A DNA stretch of 45,870 nucleotides from positions 1-45,870 of the forward strand of contig CACMHG010000014.1 in assembly GCA_902613475.1 (NCBI GenBank). The letters are read 5' to 3'. The notes below the pieces were generated by a model, which worked only from the letters and a program-made list of their open reading frames with translations, was not told where the DNA came from and did no database searches. Source of the stretch: K189A clade bacterium. Its GTDB lineage: Bacteria; Pseudomonadota; Gammaproteobacteria; Pseudomonadales; Azotimanducaceae. Positions 36,701 through 44,243 of this stretch are shown here, one piece after another. The first letter of the stretch is position 1; each line of letters begins with the position of its first letter. A program made the position numbers and the translations under genes.

Positions 36701-37078
36701 ATGGCACGAAGTTTAGGTTTAGTCGGGGTATTTGCTATTTTGATTTTTGCCAGCGCTAGTGCGGTAGCTTTGGAATCTTTGATAGACCCTGTGGCTTTTG
36801 TCATGGTGTTCGGCGGAACAGTTTTCTATGCGCTGATGCGAGTCGGGTTTCGCATTAACACTCCAGAGACAGCTGGGTACATTGCAGAAGGAGCCGTAGC
36901 ACTAGGCTGGCTGGGTTTTCTCATCGGTATGTTTGGAATTTTTACCTACAACATAGACCTTGCCTCTATCAAACTACAATGGATTGGAGACGCTATGCTT
37001 GCGGTGCTTTATGGTTACTTTATCAAATGGATTGTTGCCCCTCCTTTGAAAGATCTTTTAGAGCAGCACCAGCCTTAG
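36701..37078 (+). CDS. MotA/ExbB-like membrane protein (short)
   Basis: A 125-residue membrane protein resembling the N-terminal part of MotA. It has a first helix, then SLIDPVAFVMVFGGTVFYAL (as in MotA's first helices), and GWLGFLIGMFGIFTY. The large cytoplasmic loop of flagellar MotA, which contacts FliG, is missing. AGGAAATTAAT precedes the ATG. An R repeat follows. A second, longer relative lies at 37756. Confidence 0.7.
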   Translation: MARSLGLVGVFAILIFASASAVALESLIDPVAFVMVFGGTVFYALMRVGFRINTPETAGYIAEGAVALGWLGFLIGMFGIFTYNIDLASIKLQWIGDAMLAVLYGYFIKWIVAPPLKDLLEQHQP

Positions 37079-37085
37079 ATTGCTG

Positions 37086-37154
37086 CACAACCCCCAAACC
37101 CCTCAAAATATTCGCCCATGCCTGTATCTAGGTAGCTAGGGGGTATGGTCACGT
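37086..37154 (+). repeat. R repeat, copy b
   Basis: CACAACCCCCAAACCCCTC, then GCCCATGCCTGTATCTAGG and TAGCTAGGGGGTATGGTCAC. It starts about 7 bases after the stop of the short MotA-like gene and runs into the leader module of the next gene. Confidence 0.9.
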
Positions 37155-37180
37155 AACAAGGCTTTTGACTTCTCATTCAC

Positions 37181-37284
37181 CAGCAGACAAGGTGTTTGAA
37201 AACAACAGGAGTTCTGACGATGAAATTACTCACGATCTTTCTAGCATTTTTCATCTCTACCACCGCATTTGCGGGTCATCACGA
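37181..37284 (+). repeat. Shared leader/signal-peptide module, copy 1
   Basis: 104 bp that match 38692-38795 with one mismatch. It covers the 5' untranslated region with AGGAG, the whole signal peptide MKLL-IFLAFFISTTAFA and GHH. Beyond it the two genes encode unrelated folds. Confidence 0.97.
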
Positions 37285-37651
37285 AGCTTCAGAAAATCAA
37301 ATCATCTTTGCTATTAATGCAGACATAGTGGACGGCAAAGCTGAGTCCTTTAGGTCGCTTCTCAAAGAAATGGTGCCAGCGGTAAAAGCATCGGAGCCAA
37401 ACACCATTCGTTATCAGTATTTCTTAAACAGTGACGATACGAAATTAACGCTAATTGAGGTCTACCCAAACAGCGAGGCAGCAGTCTTTCATATGACCGC
37501 ATTTGGAGTTAGCCCATTTGCAGATGAATTTCTTGCGTCTATTAACATCACATCTTTCGTCGTTGCAGGTAATGCCAGCGCAGAGTTGATGGAAGCGGTG
37601 GCGCCTTTTACGTCGGATAACAGACCCTTTGTGCAAGGCTTCATAAGGTGA
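37220..37651 (+). CDS. Exported antibiotic-biosynthesis-monooxygenase-like (ABM) protein with GHHE start
   Basis: A 143-residue secreted protein. The signal peptide (MKLLTIFLAFFISTTAFA) is followed by mature GHHEASENQ. The rest is one ferredoxin-like dimeric barrel domain of the ABM/YgiN type (IIFAINADIVDGKAESF, TIRYQYFLNSDD, LIEVYPNSEAAVFH). Members are cofactorless oxygenases or haem-degrading enzymes; the activity here is unknown. AGGAG lies eight bases upstream of the ATG; a frame from 37196 is longer but its first residues are untranslated leader. Confidence 0.88.
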   Translation: MKLLTIFLAFFISTTAFAGHHEASENQIIFAINADIVDGKAESFRSLLKEMVPAVKASEPNTIRYQYFLNSDDTKLTLIEVYPNSEAAVFHMTAFGVSPFADEFLASINITSFVVAGNASAELMEAVAPFTSDNRPFVQGFIR

Positions 37652-37755
37652 TGGGAATTTCGAACATATCGTCAAAGGGCGCCAGAGTTAGCGAATTGCT
37701 TCTCCTCAGGTAACCGTTGTTTACTAGAGCAATAAAAAAAAGAAAGGTTAATCAA

Positions 37756-38559
37756 ATGCTTTTGTTGCGCAGTTGTGTTGCATTCGGCTTGCTCGTATTT
37801 GGTCTGTTTTTGGTAGACAAGCGCTGGCTCCTTTTCGATCTTAACTCCCTCGCGTTCATCCTAATTCCCACACTCGCCGCTTTTGCTTCTGTGAAATTCG
37901 GAAAAGAAGGTTTCGCTGTCACGCGAGGATTAATACTTCAGGTTTCCATCGTGGGCATTCTTATTGCATTCGTTGGAATGCTTGCACGTGCATCGGACCC
38001 CTCGCGTATCTTCGGTGACGCTGGGGGTACCGCGTTGTTAATCGTGTTGTACGCGTGCATCGTCGGTGGCGTTTGTCACTTATTTAGCGGTAACAATGAA
38101 CTAAAGATTAATTCTGCCCCTTTGCCTAACCGAATTTTGGCCTTGGTGGTTTGGATACTACTCACGGGGTTTGCAATGCATGGCGTCGCCGGCATCGGTG
38201 CATTTGCTGCCGCTTCTGCCCTAGCCATCTTTGGTGCCTTGTCGATTGGCATCTGTTTACCGCCTGAGAATGTTGAAAACTATCAGGCGGCACTAGCGAA
38301 GTATTTGCCTGTCAGTGGTCTGATTGGATCTCTAGTAGGTGTAATTGCTGTGTTGTTTAACGCAAGCGATCCCAAAGCCATAGGCCCAGCTATGGCTATA
38401 GCGTTGCTAGTTCCTTTTTACTGTAATTTCGCCTCCGTGGGCCTCAGGCTTCTTTACCCGACAATTGCTGAACAGGATTCCTCGCCGCCCGCTCCTTTCT
38501 ATCTAGGCTTCATGCTTCTTATGTTTTTCGGGATCTACGTCGCACTGCGTGGCACATAA
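37756..38559 (+). CDS. MotA/ExbB-like membrane protein with internal duplication
   Basis: A 267-residue membrane protein with two MotA-like halves. The halves carry GILIAFVGMLARASDPSRIF and GLIGSLVGVIAVLFNASDPK, each followed by a further helix (GGTALLIVLYACIVGG and AMAIALLVPFYCNFAS). MotA/ExbB proteins form ion-driven motor rings, but the cytoplasmic torque loop of MotA is not seen. The ATG at 37756 has AGAAAGG eight bases upstream; an earlier TTG at 37717 is unlikely. R copy c follows 50 bases after the stop. Confidence 0.72.
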   Translation: MLLLRSCVAFGLLVFGLFLVDKRWLLFDLNSLAFILIPTLAAFASVKFGKEGFAVTRGLILQVSIVGILIAFVGMLARASDPSRIFGDAGGTALLIVLYACIVGGVCHLFSGNNELKINSAPLPNRILALVVWILLTGFAMHGVAGIGAFAAASALAIFGALSIGICLPPENVENYQAALAKYLPVSGLIGSLVGVIAVLFNASDPKAIGPAMAIALLVPFYCNFASVGLRLLYPTIAEQDSSPPAPFYLGFMLLMFFGIYVALRGT

Positions 38560-38609
38560 AAAACGAGACTTAGCACTAGTTTGATAGAAAGTTAGCTTCT
38601 AAGAGATGA

Positions 38610-38664
38610 CTCCTAAAAATGTCCGCCCATGCCTATATCCGGGTAGCTAGGGGGTATGCCCACT
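38610..38664 (+). repeat. R repeat, copy c
   Basis: A shorter R copy with GTCCGCCCATGCCTATATCC and GGTAGCTAGGGGGTATGCCC; the left CCCCC part is lost. It is followed by the leader module of the SnoaL-like gene, as copy b is. Confidence 0.85.
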
Positions 38665-38691
38665 TTACGAGATTTTTGACTTCTCACTCTC

Positions 38692-38795
38692 CAGCAGACA
38701 AGGTGTTTGAAAACAACAGGAGTTCTGACGATGAAATTACTCTCGATCTTTCTAGCATTTTTCATCTCTACCACCGCATTTGCGGGTCATCACGA
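38692..38795 (+). repeat. Shared leader/signal-peptide module, copy 2
   Basis: Matches 37181-37284 with one mismatch in 104 bp. Identity with the first copy falls off right after the codons for Gly-His-His. Confidence 0.97.
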
Positions 38796-39177
38796 GGAAG
38801 GTGAAATATCCGCAAACCTCAAGTCGGTAAAGGCGGCTTATACAGCCTTCAATACAGGAAATATTGAAGCGTGGAGAGCAGAGCTTGCTCCCGATGTTGA
38901 ATGGGTTATGCAAAAAGGCATGCCTTACGAGGGGACATGGATTGGTGCAGCTGCCATTGAAGCTAACGTCTTTTCAGGAATAGATGAAATGTTTACGAGC
39001 TTTCAGGTGAAACCAATCGCCTACTATGAATCTGGCGATACAGTTTTTATACACGTGCGTATGACGGCTGAAGGTTTAGACACTGAAGTAATGCACATGG
39101 CAAAGATGGAGGGCGGGAAGTTCGCTAGGTTTCAGGTATTTGAAAACACCGCACAGATGCTAGCCGCTGCAAAATAG
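38731..39177 (+). CDS. Exported SnoaL/NTF2-like protein with GHHE start
   Basis: A 148-residue secreted protein. The signal peptide (MKLLSIFLAFFISTTAFA) is followed by GHHEEGEISAN and a SnoaL-like cone domain (VKAAYTAFNTGNIEAWRAEL, then APDVEWVMQKGMPYEGTW). SnoaL-like folds bind small hydrophobic ligands or act as isomerases or cyclases; none is assigned. The signal peptide differs from that at 37220 by one residue. AGGAG lies before the ATG. Confidence 0.9.
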   Translation: MKLLSIFLAFFISTTAFAGHHEEGEISANLKSVKAAYTAFNTGNIEAWRAELAPDVEWVMQKGMPYEGTWIGAAAIEANVFSGIDEMFTSFQVKPIAYYESGDTVFIHVRMTAEGLDTEVMHMAKMEGGKFARFQVFENTAQMLAAAK

Positions 39178-39238
39178 TTTCCGCCGGAGAGAGGTAGTCG
39201 GCTTTTGATTACCTCTACGCATTGTTTCACCAAGCCCT

Positions 39239-39309
39239 TTACAACCCTCACACCCCTCAAAATGTCCGCCCATGCCTATATCTAGGCGGCTAGGGGGTGT
39301 GGTCACCTG
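39239..39309 (+). repeat. R repeat, copy d
   Basis: TTACAACCCTCACACCCCTC, GCCCATGCCTATATCTAGG, CGGCTAGGGGGTGTGGTCAC. It starts about 60 bases after the SnoaL-like stop and is preceded by CAAGCCC, as copy e is. Confidence 0.9.
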
Positions 39310-39360
39310 CCCAAGCGTCCTCAATGATCGTATTAGGTCGGCTGATTGCTAGGCTTTGAG

Positions 39361-39573
39361 TCAAACATCAACGCCACATTCTCGAAGTTCTTTGGCTCTC
39401 GCTGGTTTGAGTCTGTTACCTATTCGTCGCTGTCCATTCAGCCAATGTCCTAGGTTGAAGCCATCATTACACTGATAGAGCAACGGCACGTTACCGTCAC
39501 CATTTACTTTGCGATACGCCCTCAAATGAGTAATGCCTCTCTCCCATTGAGGATCCTGTTTTTTAAAAAACAT
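39361..39573 (-). CDS. Single helicase-associated (HA) domain protein
   Basis: A 70-residue protein that is one HA domain and nothing else. It has the Trp and motif W-RGITHLRAYRKVNGDGNVPL, then LGHWLNGQRR and KARAKELRECGV. HA domains are usually repeated in larger proteins and are thought to bind nucleic acid. The ATG at 39573 has GGGAGG upstream; an earlier ATG is less likely. Confidence 0.75.
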   Translation of the reverse strand: MFFKKQDPQWERGITHLRAYRKVNGDGNVPLLYQCNDGFNLGHWLNGQRRIGNRLKPARAKELRECGVDV

Positions 39574-40140
39574 AAAACCTCCCTGATTCAAGCAGTTAGG
39601 TTTTAGCGCATATTTACTTGATTGTGCAAGTTAAATCGCGAGTGCGATGGGGAGACTGTATTCACCACTTAATGCAATTAATGGCAATTCTTATTGAAGA
39701 CAGACCAATAATCGTCGCTCTTTCCAGCGACCTAAAGAACCAGAGACGTGTCTAACTAATCGCGTGCTTTCACAATGCCGTATTATACTAACCGTTTGTA
39801 GGCATGGCGTCGCGAAAAAGCCTGAGGCCCCCTTGCGCAAAATGCAACGCTGTTAATTTTTACTACGTAAGCACTTTCGCCATACGATTGACGCCTCTCG
39901 ACTACACGTAGCCTACCAACGTAAACGAGGTGCACTTTTGGGGATTTATGGGAATAGGCTGGATTCGTGCAAGCTCTTAAAAATATGGGCCGACGCCTAT
40001 ATCTTCTAGGTGCACCCTATGGCTTTCTGCCTTCCCCTTGACTTTGACTGGCTACATTTCGTACTTTGTTTTTGAAGGTGTAACGGGCTGATTCAGGCTC
40101 GAAAGAGATTGATTCAACTTAACGTTTGTGGAGGTTCTCA
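39574..40140. other. 567-bp stretch with degenerate R copy
   Basis: No gene of reasonable length is supported. A degenerate R-like sequence (CGACGCCTATATCTTCTAGG) lies at about 39990-40010. A promoter-like TATTAT occurs near 39780. A 27-codon frame starting at 39671 (MQLMAILIEDRPIIVALSSD) was not convincing. Confidence 0.4.
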
Positions 40141-40458
40141 ATGGGGCAAAAACAATATGTATACGAGGATTTGAATAGTCTGGACGATGAAAGTCTAGGC
40201 ACTTTGCTATCCAGCTGCCCCTACCGCTTAATTGCGCTTGTTTTGAAGGCAACACCAGAGGAAATGCGAGAAAGGATGCTGGGACTTCTGGACGGTCACA
40301 AGAAACAATTAGTCTTTGAAGACTTTCAGCAGCTAGATCTTGACGAGCTTGCCGTACCCCACGATTCCATCATTGGGGAAGTGGAGGCAGCACAGCGGAC
40401 TGTTGTTAGAAGTGCGAGAGTTCTGTTGGAAGACGGCCAAATTCAACTAGCAGGATAA
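40141..40458 (+). CDS. Stand-alone FliG C-terminal domain-like protein
   Basis: A 105-residue protein that resembles the C-terminal domain of the flagellar switch protein FliG. It has YEDLNSLDDESLGTLLSS, then LIALVLKATPEEMRERML, LVFEDFQQLDLDEL, and VEAAQRTVVRSARVLLEDGQ. In FliG, a Lys, an Arg and a pair of Asp on the torque helix contact MotA. Here the Lys is kept (VLKAT) and ED is found in place of DD. There is no rest of FliG and no flagellar operon in the window. GTGGAGG precedes the ATG. It shares the island with two MotA-like proteins. Confidence 0.7.
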   Translation: MGQKQYVYEDLNSLDDESLGTLLSSCPYRLIALVLKATPEEMRERMLGLLDGHKKQLVFEDFQQLDLDELAVPHDSIIGEVEAAQRTVVRSARVLLEDGQIQLAG

Positions 40459-40611
40459 CTGCTCTCTAGTAAAAACCAGCGCGGCAAATAGCCACAGCAA
40501 CAGAGGTAGTGAGCAGCGCCTGACCATTGCGAGAAGGCTCTAAAACTCAGACATCCAGCGTTTAGCAGTGGCTTGAGCCTAGCTGGCAAAATTCAGCGGT
40601 CCATCGCCCCG

Positions 40612-40725
40612 TCAGTAAGCAACCATTACAGCGATCGCCGCAACAGCGACTGTCGTAATTAGCAGCCCTACTACAAGAATGATGAGATTACGCGAAGTTG
40701 TTGCGTCGTTAGGCGTTCCAGACAT
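40612..40725 (-). CDS. 37-residue single-pass membrane peptide
   Basis: A short frame, MSGTPNDATTSRNLIILVVG then LLITTVAVAAIAVMVAY, with one transmembrane helix. A good SD, GGGAG, lies upstream of the ATG at the usual distance. The hydrophilic N-terminus and clean C-terminal helix suggest a tail-anchored peptide. Family unknown. Confidence 0.55.
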   Translation of the reverse strand: MSGTPNDATTSRNLIILVVGLLITTVAVAAIAVMVAY

Positions 40726-40851
40726 TCTTTTTCTCCCTTGATTCCCCTGAACACAAAATATTCGCTTCAAATATCATGTGTCAACACCACGCAAATTGCG
40801 GCAAGAACACCAAAAAACTGTTTTTGTCTGCTTGAGAAATCAATCAAGCCC

Positions 40852-40922
40852 TTACAACCCCCAAACCCCTCAAAATGTCCGCCCATGCCTATATCTAGGT
40901 AGCTAGGGGGTGCAGCCACCTG
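40852..40922 (+). repeat. R repeat, copy e
   Basis: TTACAACCCCCAAACCCCTC, GCCCATGCCTATATCTAGG, TAGCTAGGGGGTGCAGCCAC. It is almost identical to copy a and is the last R before the right end. Confidence 0.92.
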
Positions 40923-40964
40923 CCTCCCCCACTGACACAGGACGTGACAGGACAGAGAAAAAAT

Positions 40965-40986
40965 TTGCTCACTTTACGCTCACATC
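40965..40986 (+). repeat. Putative integrase arm-type sites, right end
   Basis: TTGCTCACT at 40965 and CGCTCACAT at 40978, about 90-115 bases inside the right attachment repeat. The same TGCTCAC word is repeated four times at the left end. Confidence 0.5.
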
Positions 40987-41078
40987 GAAAAAATCGCCAT
41001 GAAATCACAGCGCGCAATGCTCGTAAAACTATGAATAATAGAGGTTTTTTAGGAGGTTGTGAGCGCGGGAAATATATA

Positions 41079-41128
<50 letters not shown>

Positions 41129-41139
41129 CCTGTTTCGAT

Positions 41140-41168
41140 ATGGTAATCGTGATTCTTCGCATAGGCAA
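41140..41168 (-). promoter_or_regulatory. Probable original tRNA-Thr promoter
   Basis: On the minus strand TTGCCT (41163-41168) and TACCAT (41140-41145) are spaced by 17 bases, each four of six to consensus. Transcription would begin about seven bases before the tRNA fragment. It fits the chromosomal promoter of the tRNA before the island entered. Confidence 0.5.
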
Positions 41169-41454
41169 AAAAGGCCGACCTGCCTCTAGGAAATTGCCTG
41201 GCAGCTATTGAGTTGAGACCGCCTGACCTGTCGATTATCGGGAAATCTCATCCAACTTGTGGTTCTAATTTCGGGGGATAGGTCAGACTAGCGACGAAAC
41301 TAGCATCGTGCTCATCGTCGAGAGAGACGCAAACGTATTTAGGCTGAATGCCAAAAAATACGCCTTTGTCTTTAATCTCTCCGAAGAAGAGATCATTAAG
41401 CTGGACCCCCAGCACCCTACTCTCTCAGGCGCTGGGACCGACTTTTATGTGCGT
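41169..41454. other. Gene-free stretch right of the island
   Basis: No convincing gene. A frame from 41308 (VERDANVFRLNAKKYAFVF) runs antisense into the next gene and may be a remnant of a decayed gene. Confidence 0.4.
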
Positions 41455-42243
41455 TTACTCGCCGGGACGGTGCATGATTTCTTCGATCATCACGTAGTCA
41501 CCGACACAGTCGACGTAGTTGTAGTAGTCGTAGCGCACCTTCCATCCGCCTTCAGCCAGCCACTGTTTGTGTTCCATTAGGCTCGCCACGTCCGGAAAAA
41601 CAGTAATATTGGCAAATGAACCCGGTGCGTTCGCGCCACCGATCATTGGTACGTAGGTGAACCAGCCAATATTGCCGACCCCTTCCGGGTAGTCTTTTGC
41701 GATAGACGCATGCTTCGCCATCAACGAATCAACGGAGACGCCCTCTTTGCGGGTGCACCAATTCCACATCGCGAAACGAGTGTCATCTTTGTTCAGAGCG
41801 TCAACGTTCGCCCACTGCGTATTGACAGTCGCCATCTTCACATCGCACTGAGCGATGCTCTGCCACTCTTCGTTGAGCTTTTGCCCTTCCGGCGTGGAAA
41901 GCCAAAGATCCCAAGACTTACCCGACGTCGCATGATCGGAGACTAAAAACTCGACGAATTCCGTTTTGGATCGATCGTTTGGGTTGCCGTGAGTAATGAA
42001 CGGCAAGCTGCGAACATATGTGGTCTCGACGCCATTTTTCTTCGACCAAGCGATGTATTTCTGATTCAGCCTGTTGTACTGAGCCATGGTCTTGCCAGGA
42101 TTGAGCGTACACAGCTGAGTCTGTACGTTCATGGGCGCTTGCGGATCCATGCCGCCAGTAAACATTGCGTGATCGTCAGCCATTGCATTGGAAGCGAGAA
42201 GTGCCAAAGCACCGGCTAGGGATGATAAGACTATGCGTTTCAT
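41455..42243 (-). CDS. Exported two-half ABM-like protein with DDH start
   Basis: A 262-residue secreted protein. The signal peptide (MKRIVLSSLAGALALLASN, ending AMA) would leave mature Asp-Asp-His. Two related halves are suggested by QLCTLNPGKTMAQYNRLNQK and NWCTRKEGVSVDSLMAKH, each with one Cys and a ferredoxin-like pattern. No family is firmly assigned. It ends a minus-strand operon with RidA (50 bases upstream), cupin and peroxiredoxin genes. Confidence 0.7.
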   Translation of the reverse strand: MKRIVLSSLAGALALLASNAMADDHAMFTGGMDPQAPMNVQTQLCTLNPGKTMAQYNRLNQKYIAWSKKNGVETTYVRSLPFITHGNPNDRSKTEFVEFLVSDHATSGKSWDLWLSTPEGQKLNEEWQSIAQCDVKMATVNTQWANVDALNKDDTRFAMWNWCTRKEGVSVDSLMAKHASIAKDYPEGVGNIGWFTYVPMIGGANAPGSFANITVFPDVASLMEHKQWLAEGGWKVRYDYYNYVDCVGDYVMIEEIMHRPGE

Positions 42244-42293
42244 TAGAGGCTTCTTTTTGTTGTTTTAGTTTCGTTGGCTTTTAAAGCACCCAA

Positions 42294-42686
42294 TCAAGGT
42301 GCTTCCAAATGCGCCGTGCACTTGATTTCGATTTTGAACGCGGGATCTACCAATGCGGATACGCCAACTAAGGTCTGCGTTACATCTGGGCGCTGCCCGT
42401 AAGCAGAGGCCCTTGCGGTGAAAATCTCCTGAACCTGCGACATGGTCTGCGCCATGTCGGTCACAAAGACGGTTTCTTCAACGACATTGTCCAGTGTGGC
42501 CCCAAATTCCGCCAACACTGCCTTAACGTGTTCATACGCTAGGACCGTCTGGGCAACCAGGTCGTCGGGGGCGCTGCCGTGTTCATCCACACCCACTTGG
42601 CCTGACAAATAAATGATGTTGCCGACCTGCACCGCTTGGGCGATTAGCTCGGCATAAGGTCCACTGCGAAATACCTTTTTCTGCAT
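42294..42686 (-). CDS. RidA-like protein lacking the catalytic Arg
   Basis: A 130-residue cytosolic RidA/YjgF-like protein (IIYLSGQVGVDEHG, AYEHVKAVLAEFGATLDNVV, FKIEIKCTAHLEA). The substrate Arg of RidA falls in PARS-type sequence; here the aligned stretch is PDVTQTLVGV with Gln in its place. Such members (Rid4-7 type) usually lack imine deaminase activity. It is the third gene of the peroxiredoxin-cupin operon. Confidence 0.85.
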   Translation of the reverse strand: MQKKVFRSGPYAELIAQAVQVGNIIYLSGQVGVDEHGSAPDDLVAQTVLAYEHVKAVLAEFGATLDNVVEETVFVTDMAQTMSQVQEIFTARASAYGQRPDVTQTLVGVSALVDPAFKIEIKCTAHLEAP

Positions 42687-42735
42687 GCCCCGTCCCCTTT
42701 ACTGCGAATTGGACTCAGCGCTACATGTACTCAAC

Positions 42736-43167
42736 CTATGCGGCTTCGTAGAGTTCCTTCATACCATCAAAAGTCATCGTCGAGAGTACTTCATGGTTTT
42801 CGTCGAGAATCTCGTATATCGCGCCGCCATCGTAGGGTCGCAGGCTAAACAGAATCACCACATCTGTGTCTCCACCACCTTCTGCGTGAGGCTCTTCATC
42901 GGGCTGACCTGCCTTGTAGGTGCCGACCGGACGAACCTCTTTTAGATCTCCCGACGGCTCATATATTCGATGTTCACCCTGAACGACAAAGGTATGGAAG
43001 GCTGCAACATGGCGGTGCAGGACAATTTTCTCGTTCGCTGCGAACTTGAACAGGACGTCTACCACCTTGGCAGTGTCATCCACGTCGAGTATCGACAGCC
43101 ATAGGTGATCCAGATCTGGCAGCCGTTGCCAGTTGACTTTAGATTCGTCGAAGTTGGCTACGTTCAT
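42736..43167 (-). CDS. Cupin-fold protein (acetylacetone-cleaving/ChrR-like)
   Basis: A 143-residue single-domain cupin. Metal-binding His are seen in LHRHVAAFHTFVVQGEH, with a second cupin motif around DGGAIYEILDENHEVL. It resembles small iron dioxygenases such as acetylacetone-cleaving enzyme, but the substrate is unknown. The SD is weak. It lies between the peroxiredoxin (59 bases upstream) and RidA-like (49 bases) genes. Confidence 0.8.
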   Translation of the reverse strand: MNVANFDESKVNWQRLPDLDHLWLSILDVDDTAKVVDVLFKFAANEKIVLHRHVAAFHTFVVQGEHRIYEPSGDLKEVRPVGTYKAGQPDEEPHAEGGGDTDVVILFSLRPYDGGAIYEILDENHEVLSTMTFDGMKELYEAA

Positions 43168-43226
43168 AGCAATTCCCCTCTCTTATTATTGTTTTTTGAA
43201 AAGTGCGCCGCGTGGCCCAACATCGC

Positions 43227-43754
43227 TTAGGAGGTTGGCACTTCCAGCGCCACGAGGTTTTTTAACAAATCGCGACCCGCGGTGCGCGGATTTACGTCCT
43301 TATCAATTTTCGAAACTTTGCCTTCCGCGTCAATGTAAAAGGTCCAGCGCTTTGAATAACCCATGCCGGCAAGAACACCATAAGCCTCGCTAACCTGCTT
43401 ACTGGCATCGGACAAAATAGGAAAGTTCGCATTGTTCTGGTCAGCGAAAGCCTTGTTCGTCGCTACATCGTCGACGCTAGCCATGAAGAACTCCACGTCA
43501 AAACGGCGCACCTGCTTTTTGCTGTCGCGCACTGACTTGCACTCAATCGTGCAGCCGCCGGTAAACGCTTTCGGAAAAAACGCCAGCACAACATGTTTGC
43601 CGCGCAGCTGCGAAAGTTGGTAGGTCTGCCCGTCGGAGCCCTGCAAGGTCCAATCTGGCGCGGCATCGCCAACGTTAAGGGACGCGTGAGTAACAGTCGC
43701 CGCTAACATCAATCCGCCGACAAACAAGTTTTTGATTAAAGTCTTGAGATTCAT
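43227..43754 (-). CDS. Exported peroxiredoxin (BCP/AhpC-TSA type)
   Basis: A 175-residue thiol peroxidase with a signal peptide ([19 protein letters not shown], ending THA). The peroxidatic Cys is in [18 protein letters not shown]; a second Cys follows closely. The fold blocks [13 protein letters not shown] and VVLAFFP are typical. It should reduce peroxides in the periplasm. The ATG at 43754 is preferred since AGGAAGG lies eight bases upstream; a GTG nine bases earlier overlaps that site. It is the first gene of the operon. Confidence 0.9.
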   Translation of the reverse strand: MNLKTLIKNLFVGGLMLAATVTHASLNVGDAAPDWTLQGSDGQTYQLSQLRGKHVVLAFFPKAFTGGCTIECKSVRDSKKQVRRFDVEFFMASVDDVATNKAFADQNNANFPILSDASKQVSEAYGVLAGMGYSKRWTFYIDAEGKVSKIDKDVNPRTAGRDLLKNLVALEVPTS

Positions 43755-43877
43755 CCGGTTCACCTTCCTCGAAAATTGGTTGCTGGACCACTCTGAACGC
43801 GTGGCCGAAAGTCTTATAGCCTTACGAAGATTACTGCCTGTAATACAGATGTGCCATGGGGAAATGTTAATTTTTGA

Positions 43878-44195
43878 TTAGCAAGACGCCGAGTCGTCTG
43901 CGTCTGGTGACTGCCCTTTTTCCTGTTGTTGCATAGCCTTAACTCGATGCTGCTGCAGGTCATGCTCACAGGTATCAAGTTCACTTTTTAGGCGCAAAAT
44001 CTCTGCGCGAAGGCTGTGCGCGAACTCTTCGATTGCACGAGGCCCAGAGAAAGAGGAGGCATCTGGGAGCGAAGCCAGCGAGACGATTTCGTCACTCAGC
44101 TGGCCAATTTGTCGCTCAAGGCCTGCCATTTGCTGCTCCAGCCGGCCGATGTGCAGGCTGGTTGCTCGCGTTTCATTCACGGGGAATGCCGTCAT
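43878..44195 (-). CDS. Small coiled-coil protein, unknown
   Basis: A 105-residue hydrophilic protein with heptad-like helices (RLEQQMAGLERQIGQLSDEI and RAEILRLKSELDTCEHDL), no signal peptide and no membrane segment. It ends in DSASC. It may be a scaffold or SlyX-like protein; the family is unknown. Confidence 0.6.
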   Translation of the reverse strand: MTAFPVNETRATSLHIGRLEQQMAGLERQIGQLSDEIVSLASLPDASSFSGPRAIEEFAHSLRAEILRLKSELDTCEHDLQQHRVKAMQQQEKGQSPDADDSASC

Positions 44196-44243
44196 ACGTG
44201 TGGGTACATGCGCACAAAGGGCTCTGTTGTGATGGCAACAACA

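Noticed and set aside
36701..38559. Zorya anti-phage system
   Set aside because: MotA-like proteins are present, but no ZorB-like (MotB/OmpA) protein and no ZorC/D/E helicase or nuclease is found nearby.
36501..40922. Integron cassette array with attC sites
   Set aside because: R repeats after genes look cassette-like, but no GTTRRRY/RYYYAAC pair bounds them, no integron integrase is present, and several cargo genes on the minus strand lack R. The integrase at 29350 is of the tRNA type.
41308..41580. Possible plus-strand gene (VERDANVFRL...)
   Set aside because: Its second half is merely the reverse of the exported DDH protein's C-terminus (poly-Val stretch). The first part may be a decayed remnant, but there is no support for a gene.
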